Shown here: positions 12,640 through 20,147 of the stretch, in pieces
Layout: each line of letters starts with the position of its first letter
Numbering within the stretch: position 1 is the first letter of the stretch
NCBI RefSeq assembly: GCF_034541975.1
Contig: NZ_JAVYJM010000001.1
Source: Dermacoccus abyssi
GTDB taxonomy: Bacteria > Actinomycetota > Actinomycetes > Actinomycetales > Dermatophilaceae
DNA length: 64,000 bases
Direction: 5' to 3' (one strand)
The notes under the pieces: generated by a model
What the model saw: only the letters and a program-made list of their open reading frames with translations
Databases searched by the model: none
What the model was told of the DNA's origin: nothing
Translations under genes and position numbers: made by a program

Positions 12640-13230
12640 TCAGGCCTCGTCGCCACCCTCGGCGACGTCTGCGGTGGCCTCTTCGGCAGCCGGAGCTGCG
12701 TCGGAAACCGGGCCCTCGGTCTCGACCTTCGCGCGCAGGGCCTCGATTGCACGAGCGCTCTGCGACAGCGGGGCCGCGAAGAGGTAAACCGCCTGGCTGA
12801 GCGAGGCCTGGAAGCCCCCGGCCAGCTTGGCGAGCAGGGTCTCGCGGGACTCGAGGTCCGCAAGCTTGTTGATCTCCTCGGCCGACATGGCCTTGCCGTC
12901 AAGGACGCCGCCCTTGATGACGAGGATAGGGTTGGCCTTGGCGAAGTCACGCAGCTTCTTCGCCGTCTCCACCGGGTCACCGGTGACGAAGGCGATAGCG
13001 GACGGGCCCTGGAGCTGGCCGTCGAAGGCCGTGACTCCGGCCTCGGCAGCCGCACGAGCGGTCAGCGTGTTCTTCACCACGGAGTAAGTGGCGTGCTCAC
13101 GAATGGAGTTACGCAGATCGGTGATCTGCGCCACGGTCAGGCCGCGGTACTCCGTCAGCACGGCAGCATCCGAGTTGCGGAAGTTGTCCGCGAGCTCGGC
13201 AATGGCTGCATCCTTTGCGGCAGTAGCCAT
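12640..13230 (-). CDS. rplJ: 50S ribosomal protein L10 (uL10)
   Basis: A 196-residue protein that anchors L7/L12 dimers to 23S rRNA. The sequence from MATAAKDAAIAELADNFRNS through AAVLTEYRGLTVAQITDLR is the conserved rRNA-binding domain, and the C-terminal helix (SQSARAIEALRAKVETEG) is the L12 docking region, followed by an acidic tail. The start is ATG 13230 because AAGGAGG stands 8 bases upstream; an in-frame GTG 42 bases earlier has no such site. The upstream region carries a hairpin with a T-run, consistent with autogenous control through an L10 leader. Confidence 0.97.
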   Translation of the reverse strand: MATAAKDAAIAELADNFRNSDAAVLTEYRGLTVAQITDLRNSIREHATYSVVKNTLTARAAAEAGVTAFDGQLQGPSAIAFVTGDPVETAKKLRDFAKANPILVIKGGVLDGKAMSAEEINKLADLESRETLLAKLAGGFQASLSQAVYLFAAPLSQSARAIEALRAKVETEGPVSDAAPAAEEATADVAEGGDEA

Positions 13231-13275
13231 GCGTGCCTCCTTCGGTGGTGAATGCCAGTCGTGAGGGCGCACATG

Positions 13276-13309
13276 AAAAAGAGCCTCAGGCGCAGGCGCG
13301 CTGAGGCTC
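13276..13309 (-). promoter_or_regulatory. L10 leader attenuator upstream of rplJ
   Basis: On the minus strand a 9-bp stem (13309-13301 with 13289-13281), whose 11-base loop can pair further, is followed immediately by TTTTT (13280-13276). This is a textbook intrinsic terminator placed 45 bases before the rplJ start codon, with no gene between its likely promoter and rplJ. Known L10 leaders let the L10-L12 complex promote early termination or block translation, so an attenuator is the most likely reading. Confidence 0.7.
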
Positions 13310-13454
13310 GTATGTCACCGACGATCACACTCGAAGAGGCGATCACGATGGACGGCTTAGCTCACCTGCGCGGGCTGCTCACTTCCGTGAGGCCTTCGGT
13401 CGTGCGCCGCTTCGAGAAGCAACTCATGACAACCGGCGGTCATTGGTACCCGAG

Positions 13455-13483
13455 AGACTACCGGTCGCGGTGCCAGCCACCAA
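13455..13483 (-). promoter_or_regulatory. Candidate rplJ promoter
   Basis: On the minus strand TTGGTG (13483-13478) and TAGTCT (13460-13455) are 17 bases apart. Transcription would begin near 13448 and give a leader of about 218 bases that includes the attenuator hairpin. Confidence 0.4.
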
Positions 13484-13632
13484 ATCGAGGGCGCCGTCTT
13501 GCCCGGACGGCACGGACGTCGTCGACAGCACACCTGCTGTTCATCCACCGGACGCATCGGGCGCGCTCCGCGAACTCCTTTGGCAGCGTATGTTTTTCGG
13601 CGCACCCTGAAAACTCCTTGGAAGGCATCCCC

Positions 13633-16023
13633 ATGGGTCAGCACCCTCCCCGCCGGTTCCTCGCCGGCACGACCGCCCTCGTCGTGGTCGGCGCGCTCGG
13701 CACCGCGTTCAGCCCCGCGCAAGCCGCGTCCTCGACCGTCCTCGTCTCCGAGGTCTTTGGGGGCGGCGGCAACTCCGGCGCTCCGCTGCGCAGCGACTTC
13801 GTCGAGCTGTACAACGCCTCCGGCACGGCGATCGACCTCACCGGGTGGAGCGTGCAGTACTGGTCCGCCTCAGGCACGAGCGCGCAGACGACGCCTCTCA
13901 CCGGCTCGGTCCCGGCGGGCCACCACTTCCTCGTCCAGGAGGCTGACGGAGCGAACACCTCGGCCGCGGCCCTTCCGAACGCCGACGTGACGGGCCGCAT
14001 CCCCATGTCCTCCTCCGCCGGTCGCGTCGCCCTCGTCAACGCCGATGGCGCCACCGTCGACCTCGTCGGCTGGGGCAATGCGGCGGTCGCCGAAGGAGCC
14101 CCGGCTCCCGCGACGTCGAACACCACCTCCGTCGCACGCCGCAGCGAGTGCACAGACACCGACGACAACGCGAGTGACTTCGCCACCGGGGCGCCCTCTC
14201 CGGCGGGCACTGCCGCCGGCGCGAGCTCGTGCTCTGCCGTGCAGCCGCCAGCCCCATCGGCCACGACCATTCAAGAGATCCAGGGATCGTCGCACCTCTC
14301 CCCGCTGCGCGATCAGCGCGTGAGCGGCGTTGCCGGTGTCATCACGGCGAGCTCGCGCACCGGCTTCTGGATGCAGGCGCCCAGCGACGAGAACGACGCC
14401 ACGAGCGATGCTGTCTTCGTCTACACCAGGTCGGCGCCGGCGCAGAGCGTCGGTGACGCCGTCGAGGTCGCCGGCGTGGTCACCGAGTTCCGCCCCGGCG
14501 GCGCATCCGGCAACGACAACCTCACGACGACCCAGATCTCGAGCCCGAAGGTCTCCGTCACCGGCCACGGCCAGGCGATTCCGGCCGTGTGGATCGGCAA
14601 GGACCGCATCGCACCGCAGCAGACGATCGAAGCGGGCGACCCCAAGAGCGTCGAGTACGACTCCGCCGTCTTCGACCCGGCCCGGCACTCCATCGACTTC
14701 AACGAGTCCCTCGAGGGCATGAAGGTGGCTCTCGACGATGCGCGCGCCGTCGGCCCCACGAACGCGCGCTACGGCGAGACGCCCGTCGTGCCCGGCCAGA
14801 ACGTCAGCGCCACCACCAGCCCGCGCGGCGGCGTCGTGTACGGCGGATACGACCGCCCCAACGCCATGCGCCTCGTTCTCGACGACTCGCTCATCCCGGC
14901 GAACTCCATCCCCGCAGCCAACGTCGGCGACACCTACACGGGCACGACCATGGGCATCATGGACTACGCCTTCGCCATGCCCCACGTCCTCGTCACGACG
15001 CCCGCCGGCCACATGACGTCCGGCCTCACCCGCGAGACGACCAGCGCACAGTCGAACAACCAGCTCGCCGTCGCCACGTTCAACGTCGAGAATCTCGCGC
15101 CCAGCGACCAGCAGGACAAGTACGACCGCCTCGCCGACCAGGTGACGACCAACCTCCGCTCGCCCGACGTCCTCGCGCTCGAGGAGATCCAGGACAACAA
15201 CGGGGTGCAGAACGACGGCACCGTGGACTCCTCCACCACCGTGCGCAAGCTCGTCGACACGATCAAGGCCAGGGGCGGTCCCGCCTACGAGGCACGGTGG
15301 GTCAACCCCGAGGACGGCCAGGACGGCGGCGCGCCCGGCGGCAACATCCGTCAGGTCTTCCTCTTCCGCACCGACCGCGACATCGACTTCGTCGACGCCG
15401 GCAACCCGTCCGCGACGACGGCCACGCAGGTCATCGGGCGCGGCAAGAAGGCGGCGCTCACCGTCTCCCCCGGCCGCATCGACCCGACGAACCCCGCCTT
15501 CGCGGACTCCCGCAAACCACTCGTCGGCCAGTTCCGCTTCCGCGGCGAGAACGTCTTCGTCATCGCCAATCACTTCAACTCCAAGGGCGGCGACGACCCG
15601 CTGTTCGGTCGGTGGCAGCAACCCGTTCGCTCCTCCGAGACCCAGCGCCACGCCCAGGCGCAGGTGGTGCGAACCTTCACCGACCAGCTCCTCGCAGCCG
15701 ACCCCGACGCACGAATCGTCGCCCTCGGCGACATCAACGACTTCGAGTTCAGCCGCACCACCGACATCCTCGTCGGCTCCGGAGCGAACGCGATGACGGA
15801 CCTGCCGCGCACGCTCCCCGCGAACGAGCGCTACAGCTACGTCTACGAGGGCAACAGCCAGATCCTCGACCACATCCTCGTCTCGCCGCAGCTGACGCGC
15901 AGCCCCAAGGGCTGGAAGGGCGCGCCCTACAGCTACGACATCGTGCACACGAACAGCGAGTTCACCGACCAGGACTCCGACCACGACCCGCAGGTGGTGC
16001 GACTGCAGATCCGCCCCAACTGA
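13633..16023 (+). CDS. Secreted lamin-tail-domain protein with ExeM/NucH-type endonuclease domain
   Basis: Predicts a 796-residue exported protein. Residues 1-31 form a signal peptide (RR near the N-terminus, hydrophobic core, AQA cleavage site). Residues about 36-150 form a lamin tail domain (VLVSEVFGGGGNSG, FVELYN, DLTGWSVQY). A middle OB-like region follows, and the C-terminal half is an endonuclease/exonuclease/phosphatase fold with FNVEN (483-487), LEEIQD, NHFNSKG, GDIND (699-703) and SDHD (782-785), the expected metal and phosphate ligands. It probably degrades extracellular DNA or another phosphodiester. There is no LPXTG anchor, so release into the medium is likely. It starts at ATG 13633 after GGAAGG. 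The gene is inserted, in opposite orientation, between rplA and rplJ, and is isolated by a terminator at its 3' end. Confidence 0.88.
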   Translation: MGQHPPRRFLAGTTALVVVGALGTAFSPAQAASSTVLVSEVFGGGGNSGAPLRSDFVELYNASGTAIDLTGWSVQYWSASGTSAQTTPLTGSVPAGHHFLVQEADGANTSAAALPNADVTGRIPMSSSAGRVALVNADGATVDLVGWGNAAVAEGAPAPATSNTTSVARRSECTDTDDNASDFATGAPSPAGTAAGASSCSAVQPPAPSATTIQEIQGSSHLSPLRDQRVSGVAGVITASSRTGFWMQAPSDENDATSDAVFVYTRSAPAQSVGDAVEVAGVVTEFRPGGASGNDNLTTTQISSPKVSVTGHGQAIPAVWIGKDRIAPQQTIEAGDPKSVEYDSAVFDPARHSIDFNESLEGMKVALDDARAVGPTNARYGETPVVPGQNVSATTSPRGGVVYGGYDRPNAMRLVLDDSLIPANSIPAANVGDTYTGTTMGIMDYAFAMPHVLVTTPAGHMTSGLTRETTSAQSNNQLAVATFNVENLAPSDQQDKYDRLADQVTTNLRSPDVLALEEIQDNNGVQNDGTVDSSTTVRKLVDTIKARGGPAYEARWVNPEDGQDGGAPGGNIRQVFLFRTDRDIDFVDAGNPSATTATQVIGRGKKAALTVSPGRIDPTNPAFADSRKPLVGQFRFRGENVFVIANHFNSKGGDDPLFGRWQQPVRSSETQRHAQAQVVRTFTDQLLAADPDARIVALGDINDFEFSRTTDILVGSGANAMTDLPRTLPANERYSYVYEGNSQILDHILVSPQLTRSPKGWKGAPYSYDIVHTNSEFTDQDSDHDPQVVRLQIRPN

Positions 16024-16042
16024 TCCGATCAGCACAACGCAA

Positions 16043-16075
16043 GAGGCCCCGCCGAGTTCGACTCGGTGGGGCCTC
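16043..16075. terminator. Bidirectional terminator between nuclease gene and rplA
   Basis: A 15-bp stem (16043-16057 with 16061-16075, one G-T wobble) and a TCG loop between two convergent genes, 20 bases from each stop codon. Confidence 0.8.
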
Positions 16076-16093
16076 GTGCGTCAACGAGAAAGA

Positions 16094-16813
16094 TCAGGCC
16101 TGCTCGCCCGACTCCTCCATGAGGTTGCGCGTACGCGACTGGTCGAGCAGGATGCCGGGGCCCATCGTCGTGGCCAGCGTGGCCTTCGTGATGTAGCGAC
16201 CCTTCGAAGCGGACGGCTTGAGGCGCAGGATCTCCTCCAGCGCAGCCGCGTAGTTCTCGACGAGGGCGCGCTCGTCGAACGAGGCCTTGCCGATGATGAA
16301 GTGAAGGTTCGCGTGCTTGTCGACGCGGAACTCGATCTTTCCGCCCTTGATGTCGGAGACGGCCTTGGCGACGTCCATCGTCACCGTGCCCGTCTTCGGG
16401 TTCGGCATGAGACCGCGGGGGCCGAGGACCTTACCGAGACGACCGACCTTGCCCATGAGGTCCGGCGTGGCGACGACGGCGTCGAAGTCCGTCCAGCCGC
16501 CCTGAACCTTGGCGATGAGGTCGTCCGAACCGACGAAGTCGGCGCCGGCGGCCTCAGCCGCAGCTGCCTTGTCGCCGTTCGCGAAGACGAGGACGCGGGC
16601 CGTCTTACCCGTGCCGTGCGGCAGGTTGACCGTGCCGCGGACCATCTGGTCGGCCTTGCGCGGGTCGACACCGAGACGCATCGCGACCTCGACGGTGGCG
16701 TCGAACTTCGTCTCGTTCGTCGACTTGGCGATACGAACCGCCTCGAGCGGGGAGTAGAGCTTGCCGGCCTCGATCTTCTCTTCGGCCGCGCGGTAAGCCT
16801 TGCTGCGCTTCAT
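16094..16813 (-). CDS. rplA: 50S ribosomal protein L1 (uL1)
   Basis: A 239-residue protein of the L1 stalk, which guides deacylated tRNA out of the E site and in many bacteria represses its own mRNA. The diagnostic segments DQMVRGTVNLPHGTGK, LGPRGLMPNPKTGTV and GKIEFRVDKHANLHFIIG are intact. It starts at ATG 16813 with AAGGAG upstream. It lies 285 bases behind rplK; that gap is filled by two stem-loop elements, so rplK and rplA may not be transcribed in equal amounts. Confidence 0.98.
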   Translation of the reverse strand: MKRSKAYRAAEEKIEAGKLYSPLEAVRIAKSTNETKFDATVEVAMRLGVDPRKADQMVRGTVNLPHGTGKTARVLVFANGDKAAAAEAAGADFVGSDDLIAKVQGGWTDFDAVVATPDLMGKVGRLGKVLGPRGLMPNPKTGTVTMDVAKAVSDIKGGKIEFRVDKHANLHFIIGKASFDERALVENYAAALEEILRLKPSASKGRYITKATLATTMGPGILLDQSRTRNLMEESGEQA

Positions 16814-16951
16814 GAGTTCTCCTTGGAACAGGTGGAGGTCGTGGTTGTACGGACCAGCGCGGGCCCAACCACTTTCGAACCGTGAGGTTCACGACGGACG
16901 GAAAGGCTCCGAACGCCGCTGATGCCACAAGGGCAACCCTTCAAGAATAGC

Positions 16952-16993
16952 CGAAGGGCCCAGACCACCGAAATCGGTGAGCTGGGCCCTTCG
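16952..16993 (-). terminator. Stem-loop between rplK and rplA (partial terminator or attenuator)
   Basis: A 12-bp outer stem (16952-16963 with 16982-16993), a small internal loop and a 5-bp inner stem (16966-16970 with 16975-16979) closed by AAAT. On the minus strand it is followed by GCTATTCTTG, which is only moderately T-rich. It lies about 105 bases after the rplK stop and 138 bases before rplA. Confidence 0.55.
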
Positions 16994-17028
16994 AGGACGA
17001 CAGCGGTGGAGATCAGGCCATATTTTCT

Positions 17029-17105
17029 GGACTGAAAGCACACCGCCGGAGCGTCACCTACGAAGCGAACGCTCGGCGTCCGTTCCGTCGGTGCACTTTC
17101 AGTCC
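17029..17105 (-). promoter_or_regulatory. Long RNA structure spanning the rplK stop codon
   Basis: Bases 17029-17038 pair perfectly with 17096-17105 (10 bp), followed after a 2x2 internal loop by 17041-17045 with 17089-17093, and nested inside is a further arm 17049-17054 with 17069-17074. One strand of the base includes the last codons and stop of rplK. Such a placement suggests control of rplA translation or termination after rplK; L1 is known to bind operon mRNA in other bacteria, but a link to L1 here is inference. Confidence 0.5.
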
Positions 17106-17527
17106 GTGGTAATACCCATCGAGCGCGCCGTTCCCGCAATGATGCGCGAGGCCATGTCGATGTCGTTGGCGTTCAGGTCCTGCATCTTCATCTCGGCGAT
17201 CTCGCGGATCTGGTCCTTGCTCAGGTGAGCGACCTTCGTCTTGTGGGGCTCGCCGGAGCCCTTCTGCACGCCCGCAGCCTTCTTGATGAGCTCAGCAGCC
17301 GGCGGCGTCTTCGTGATGAACGTGAAGGAGCGGTCTTCGTAGACCGTGATCTCGACCGGGATGACGTTGCCACGCTGGGATTCCGTCGCGGCGTTGTACG
17401 CCTTGACGAACTCCATGATGTTGACGCCGTGCTGACCCAGCGCCGGACCGACCGGCGGTGCCGGCGTAGCCGCGCCGGCCTGGATCTGCAGCTTGATGAA
17501 GCCGGAAACCTTCTTCTTCGGGGGCAT
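17099..17527 (-). CDS. rplK: 50S ribosomal protein L11 (uL11)
   Basis: A 142-residue protein of the GTPase-associated centre and target region of thiopeptide antibiotics. The proline-rich APPVGPALGQHGVNIMEF segment and the C-terminal rRNA-binding domain (GSGEPHKTKVAHLSKDQ) are typical. Residues Pro and Lys of the MPPKKKVSGF start match the family. It begins at ATG 17527 after GAGGTGG. It lies 98 bases behind nusG on the same strand, the standard actinobacterial order. Confidence 0.98.
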   Translation of the reverse strand: MPPKKKVSGFIKLQIQAGAATPAPPVGPALGQHGVNIMEFVKAYNAATESQRGNVIPVEITVYEDRSFTFITKTPPAAELIKKAAGVQKGSGEPHKTKVAHLSKDQIREIAEMKMQDLNANDIDMASRIIAGTARSMGITTD

Positions 17528-17583
17528 GGTGCCACCTCTTTCGTGTTGTGGGCCGACGCCGTGGGCGATGACCCGGTTGCATC

Positions 17584-17607
17584 CTCGTCACCCGGACGGG
17601 CGACGAG
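17584..17607 (-). promoter_or_regulatory. Stem-loop in the nusG-rplK gap
   Basis: A 10-bp stem with one mismatch or wobble (17584-17593 with 17598-17607) and a 4-base loop, 18 bases after the nusG stop. No T-run follows. It may tune readthrough or protect the nusG mRNA end. Confidence 0.4.
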
Positions 17608-17625
17608 AGGAACAGGTGGGGCTGA

Positions 17626-18453
17626 TCAGATCTTGGCGACCTGGTTGAAGCCCAGTTCGACCGGCGTTTCGCGGCCGAAAATGGAGACGAGGACCTTGAG
17701 CTTCGCGGTGTCAGCGTTGATCTCGGAGATCGTCGCGGGCAGCGTCTCGAACGGGCCCTCCATGACGGTGACGGACTCGCCGACGGTGAAGTCGACAGCA
17801 ACCGGGGCCGTGCCCGAGCCGCCCTTGGCGCCTCCCGTGGCAGCGGCGTCGGAAGCCTTCTCCGGCTCGTCGAACGTCGGGTTCAGCATCGTGACGACCT
17901 CGTCGATCGACAGCGGCGACGGCTGGTGGGCGTTGCCCACGAAGCCGGTGACGCCCGGCGTGTGACGCACGGCGCCCCACGACTCGTCGGTGAGGTCCAT
18001 GCGCACGAGGACGTATCCGGGCATGCGAACGCGCGTGCCGGACTTCTTCTGACCGTTGCGGATCTCGGTGTACTCCTCGATCGGCACCTCGATCTGGAAG
18101 ATGTAGTCCTCCATGTTGAGGCTCGTGATGCGCTGCTCGAGGTTCGTCTTCACGCGCTTCTCGTAGCCGGCGTAGGAGTGGATGACGTACCAGTCACCGA
18201 ACTGCGACTTGAGGTCGGCGATGAAGGCCTCGCGCGGGTCGACGGCAGCCTCGTCGGCGCCGTCCTCGGAAGCGGACGCCTCGTCCTCGGTGCGCGCGGC
18301 GTTCTCCTCGTCGGCTTCGTCGGCCGTCGGCAGCTTGCCGATCTCGCCGAGCTCGGGCGTGAGATCGGCGTCCGGCGTCTGTGCGGCGTCGGCCGCGTAC
18401 TCGGCCTCTTCTCGAGCGGCGGGCGAGAGCTGCTCGGGGTTCTGCTCGGTCAT
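17626..18453 (-). CDS. nusG: Transcription termination/antitermination protein NusG
   Basis: A 275-residue transcription elongation factor. Residues 1-86 are an acidic, disordered extension that is common in actinobacterial NusG. The NGN domain spans about 87-190 (DWYVIHSYAGYEKRVKTNLE, MPGYVLVRMDL, TPGVTGFVG) and contacts RNA polymerase; a Gly/Ala-rich linker follows; the KOW domain spans about 222-275 (VGESVTVMEGPFETLPATIS, RETPVELGFNQV). The start is ATG 18453, behind GAAGG; a longer upstream frame exists but crosses the secE intergenic hairpin. It is downstream of secE with a 118-base gap. Confidence 0.97.
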   Translation of the reverse strand: MTEQNPEQLSPAAREEAEYAADAAQTPDADLTPELGEIGKLPTADEADEENAARTEDEASASEDGADEAAVDPREAFIADLKSQFGDWYVIHSYAGYEKRVKTNLEQRITSLNMEDYIFQIEVPIEEYTEIRNGQKKSGTRVRMPGYVLVRMDLTDESWGAVRHTPGVTGFVGNAHQPSPLSIDEVVTMLNPTFDEPEKASDAAATGGAKGGSGTAPVAVDFTVGESVTVMEGPFETLPATISEINADTAKLKVLVSIFGRETPVELGFNQVAKI

Positions 18454-18510
18454 CGACCCTGCTTCCTTCACATGAGGGGAACTACATTCAAGTGGTGCGC
18501 CACACAAGCG

Positions 18511-18550
18511 CGCCGCCCGTGCCTCCCGCGAAGCGGGCGCCCAGGCGGCG
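18511..18550 (-). promoter_or_regulatory. Stem-loop in the secE-nusG gap
   Basis: A 7-bp stem (18511-18517 with 18544-18550) encloses a 5-bp hairpin (18525-18529 with 18533-18537, loop GAA). It starts about 20 bases after the secE stop and lacks a T-run; a partial terminator or processing element is possible. Confidence 0.4.
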
Positions 18551-18571
18551 ACTCTCGTGATGTCTCGGGGA

Positions 18572-18823
18572 TCAGCCGGAGCCGAAGACCCACGACACCG
18601 CACGCGTGAACATCCAGTCTAGACCGTTGACGTAGGCCATGATGACCGCGAGGAACACCAGGACGGCAATGGTGAAGCTGGTGAGTTCGTCACGCGTGGG
18701 GTAGACGACCTTGCGCATCTCGTCGATCACCTGTCGGACGAACAACAGGATGCGGCCGAAGAAACCGCGGCGCTCACGCTCGCCTGCGACGGCCGTGCTC
18801 GTCGCTGCGTCGTTGTCTGCCAC
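18572..18823 (-). CDS. secE: Preprotein translocase subunit SecE
   Basis: An 83-residue single-span membrane protein that clamps SecY in the Sec translocon. The conserved cytosolic amphipathic helix (FVRQVIDEMRKVVYPTRDEL) precedes one hydrophobic segment (about residues 48-70). The start is placed at GTG 18823 behind GGAAGGG; a 19-codon longer frame would overlap the 3' end of tRNA-Trp and has no ribosome binding site. It is 30 bases downstream of tRNA-Trp and probably shares its transcript. Confidence 0.96.
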   Translation of the reverse strand: MADNDAATSTAVAGERERRGFFGRILLFVRQVIDEMRKVVYPTRDELTSFTIAVLVFLAVIMAYVNGLDWMFTRAVSWVFGSG

Positions 18824-18853
18824 AGTGTCACCCTTCCGGATCAGTGCGCTGTG

Positions 18854-18926
18854 CAGGGCACGAGGGACTTGAACCCCCAACCCCCGGTTTTGGAGACCGG
18901 TGCTCTGCCAATTGAGCTAGTGCCCT
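18854..18926 (-). tRNA. tRNA-Trp (CCA anticodon)
   Basis: A 73-base cloverleaf on the minus strand with acceptor AGGGCAC pairing to GTGCCCT, discriminator G, D-arm with AGCTCAATTGG, anticodon loop containing CCA and T-loop TTCAAGT. The 3' CCA is not encoded. It directly precedes secE, as in mycobacteria. Confidence 0.97.
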
Positions 18927-19079
18927 TCGCGGGTTGCCCCGCGCGGTATCCCGAATGGGTGTCCGGTCTACCGGCGCACGAGTCTACGGGACGAACAGCG
19001 CTGGGTGGAAATCGGGGTGGCCTCAGGCGGCGGGGCTGCGTCACGGTCGGGAACGCCCGCGCGGTGACAGGATGAGGGT

Positions 19080-20144
19080 GTGACCGGAACGACCAGGACC
19101 GCCCGCGACATCGACACCCTCCCGAAGGCCCACCTGCATCTGCATTTCACTGGCTCGATGGCGTTCGACACGCTGCTCGACCTCAGCGTCGCTCACCGAG
19201 TTCGCCTTCCGGAGAGCCTCACGGACCACTGGCCGCCGACTCTCGCCTCCGCCATGGACGAACGCGGCTGGTTCCGCTTCCAGCGCCTCTACGACGCGGC
19301 CCGCGCCTGCGTGCGCTCGGAGGACGACATGCGACGCATCGTGGACGAGGCCGCGGCCACAGACGCCGCGGAGGGTTCGCGATGGCTGGAGATCCAGGTC
19401 GACCCCACCTCCTACGCCCCCTTCGTCGGCGGAATCACACCCGCGCTGGAGATCGTGCTCGACGAAGCGCAGAAGGCGTCCGAGCGCCACGACATCGGCG
19501 TCGGCGTCGTCGTGGCTGCCTCGCGCCTCAAGCACCCCTTCGACGCCCGCACACTCGCCCGGCTCGCCGCGAGGAACGCAGGCCCGGTTGTCGGCTTCGG
19601 GTTGAGTAACGACGAGCGCCGCGGTGACACCGAGAGCTTCGCGCCGGCCTTCCGCATCGCCCGGGACGCCGGGCTCGCCTCGCTCCCCCACGGCGGTGAG
19701 CTGCTCGGCCCCGACGCGGTCACGGAAACGCTCGATGCGCTGCGTCCCGACCGCCTCGGCCACGGGGTGCGCAGTGCGGATTCCGATGACGTCCTGCGCA
19801 GGGTCGTCGACGACGGTGTGGGCCTCGAGGTGTGTCCCGGCAGCAACGTCGCGCTCGGCGTCTACGAGGAAGCACGTGACGTGCCCCTGCGCCGCCTCTT
19901 CGACGCCGGCGCCAAGATGGCGCTCGGCGCGGACGATCCCCTGCTGTTCGGCTCGCGCCTGAGCGATCAGTACCGCACGGCGCGCGAGGTCCACGGCTTC
20001 AGCGACGCCGAACTCGCGCAGCTGGCACGCGACAGCTTCGCCATCTCCCGAGCACCGCAGGACGTCGTGCAGCGCGCGAACGCCGACATCGATGCGTGGC
20101 TGCTCGCCCAGCCCGCCGGCTCGCCCCGGCCGAACGAGGCGTGA
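19080..20144 (+). CDS. add: Adenosine deaminase
   Basis: A 354-residue metal-dependent hydrolase that converts adenosine (and deoxyadenosine) to inosine in purine salvage. The zinc site is visible as H20 and H22 (HLHLHFTGS), H204 and E207 (PHGGE, for the usual HAGE), LGHG with H228, and the ADDP motif at 284-287. It starts at GTG 19080 with GGATGAGG just upstream. It is convergent with murB, leaving 3 bases between stop codons, and there is no clear terminator between them. A related amidohydrolase specificity such as aminodeoxyfutalosine deaminase cannot be fully excluded from sequence alone. Confidence 0.88.
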   Translation: MTGTTRTARDIDTLPKAHLHLHFTGSMAFDTLLDLSVAHRVRLPESLTDHWPPTLASAMDERGWFRFQRLYDAARACVRSEDDMRRIVDEAAATDAAEGSRWLEIQVDPTSYAPFVGGITPALEIVLDEAQKASERHDIGVGVVVAASRLKHPFDARTLARLAARNAGPVVGFGLSNDERRGDTESFAPAFRIARDAGLASLPHGGELLGPDAVTETLDALRPDRLGHGVRSADSDDVLRRVVDDGVGLEVCPGSNVALGVYEEARDVPLRRLFDAGAKMALGADDPLLFGSRLSDQYRTAREVHGFSDAELAQLARDSFAISRAPQDVVQRANADIDAWLLAQPAGSPRPNEA

Positions 20145-20147
20145 CGC

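Larger units (their letters stand above)
13231..13632. other. 402-bp divergent region between rplJ and the nuclease gene
   Basis: No gene is supported here. It contains the rplJ leader with its hairpin and T-run (13276-13309), a candidate rplJ promoter (13455-13483), and on the plus strand the short leader of the nuclease gene with GGAAGG before ATG 13633. An open frame runs through it in frame with the nuclease, but that extension has no recognisable sequence and the signal peptide fixes the start downstream. Confidence 0.6.

Noticed and set aside
13870..16035. 721-codon open frame opposite the secreted nuclease
   Set aside because: Low-complexity Val/Gly/Asp/Arg product with no motif; the plus-strand gene has a signal peptide and full catalytic motifs.
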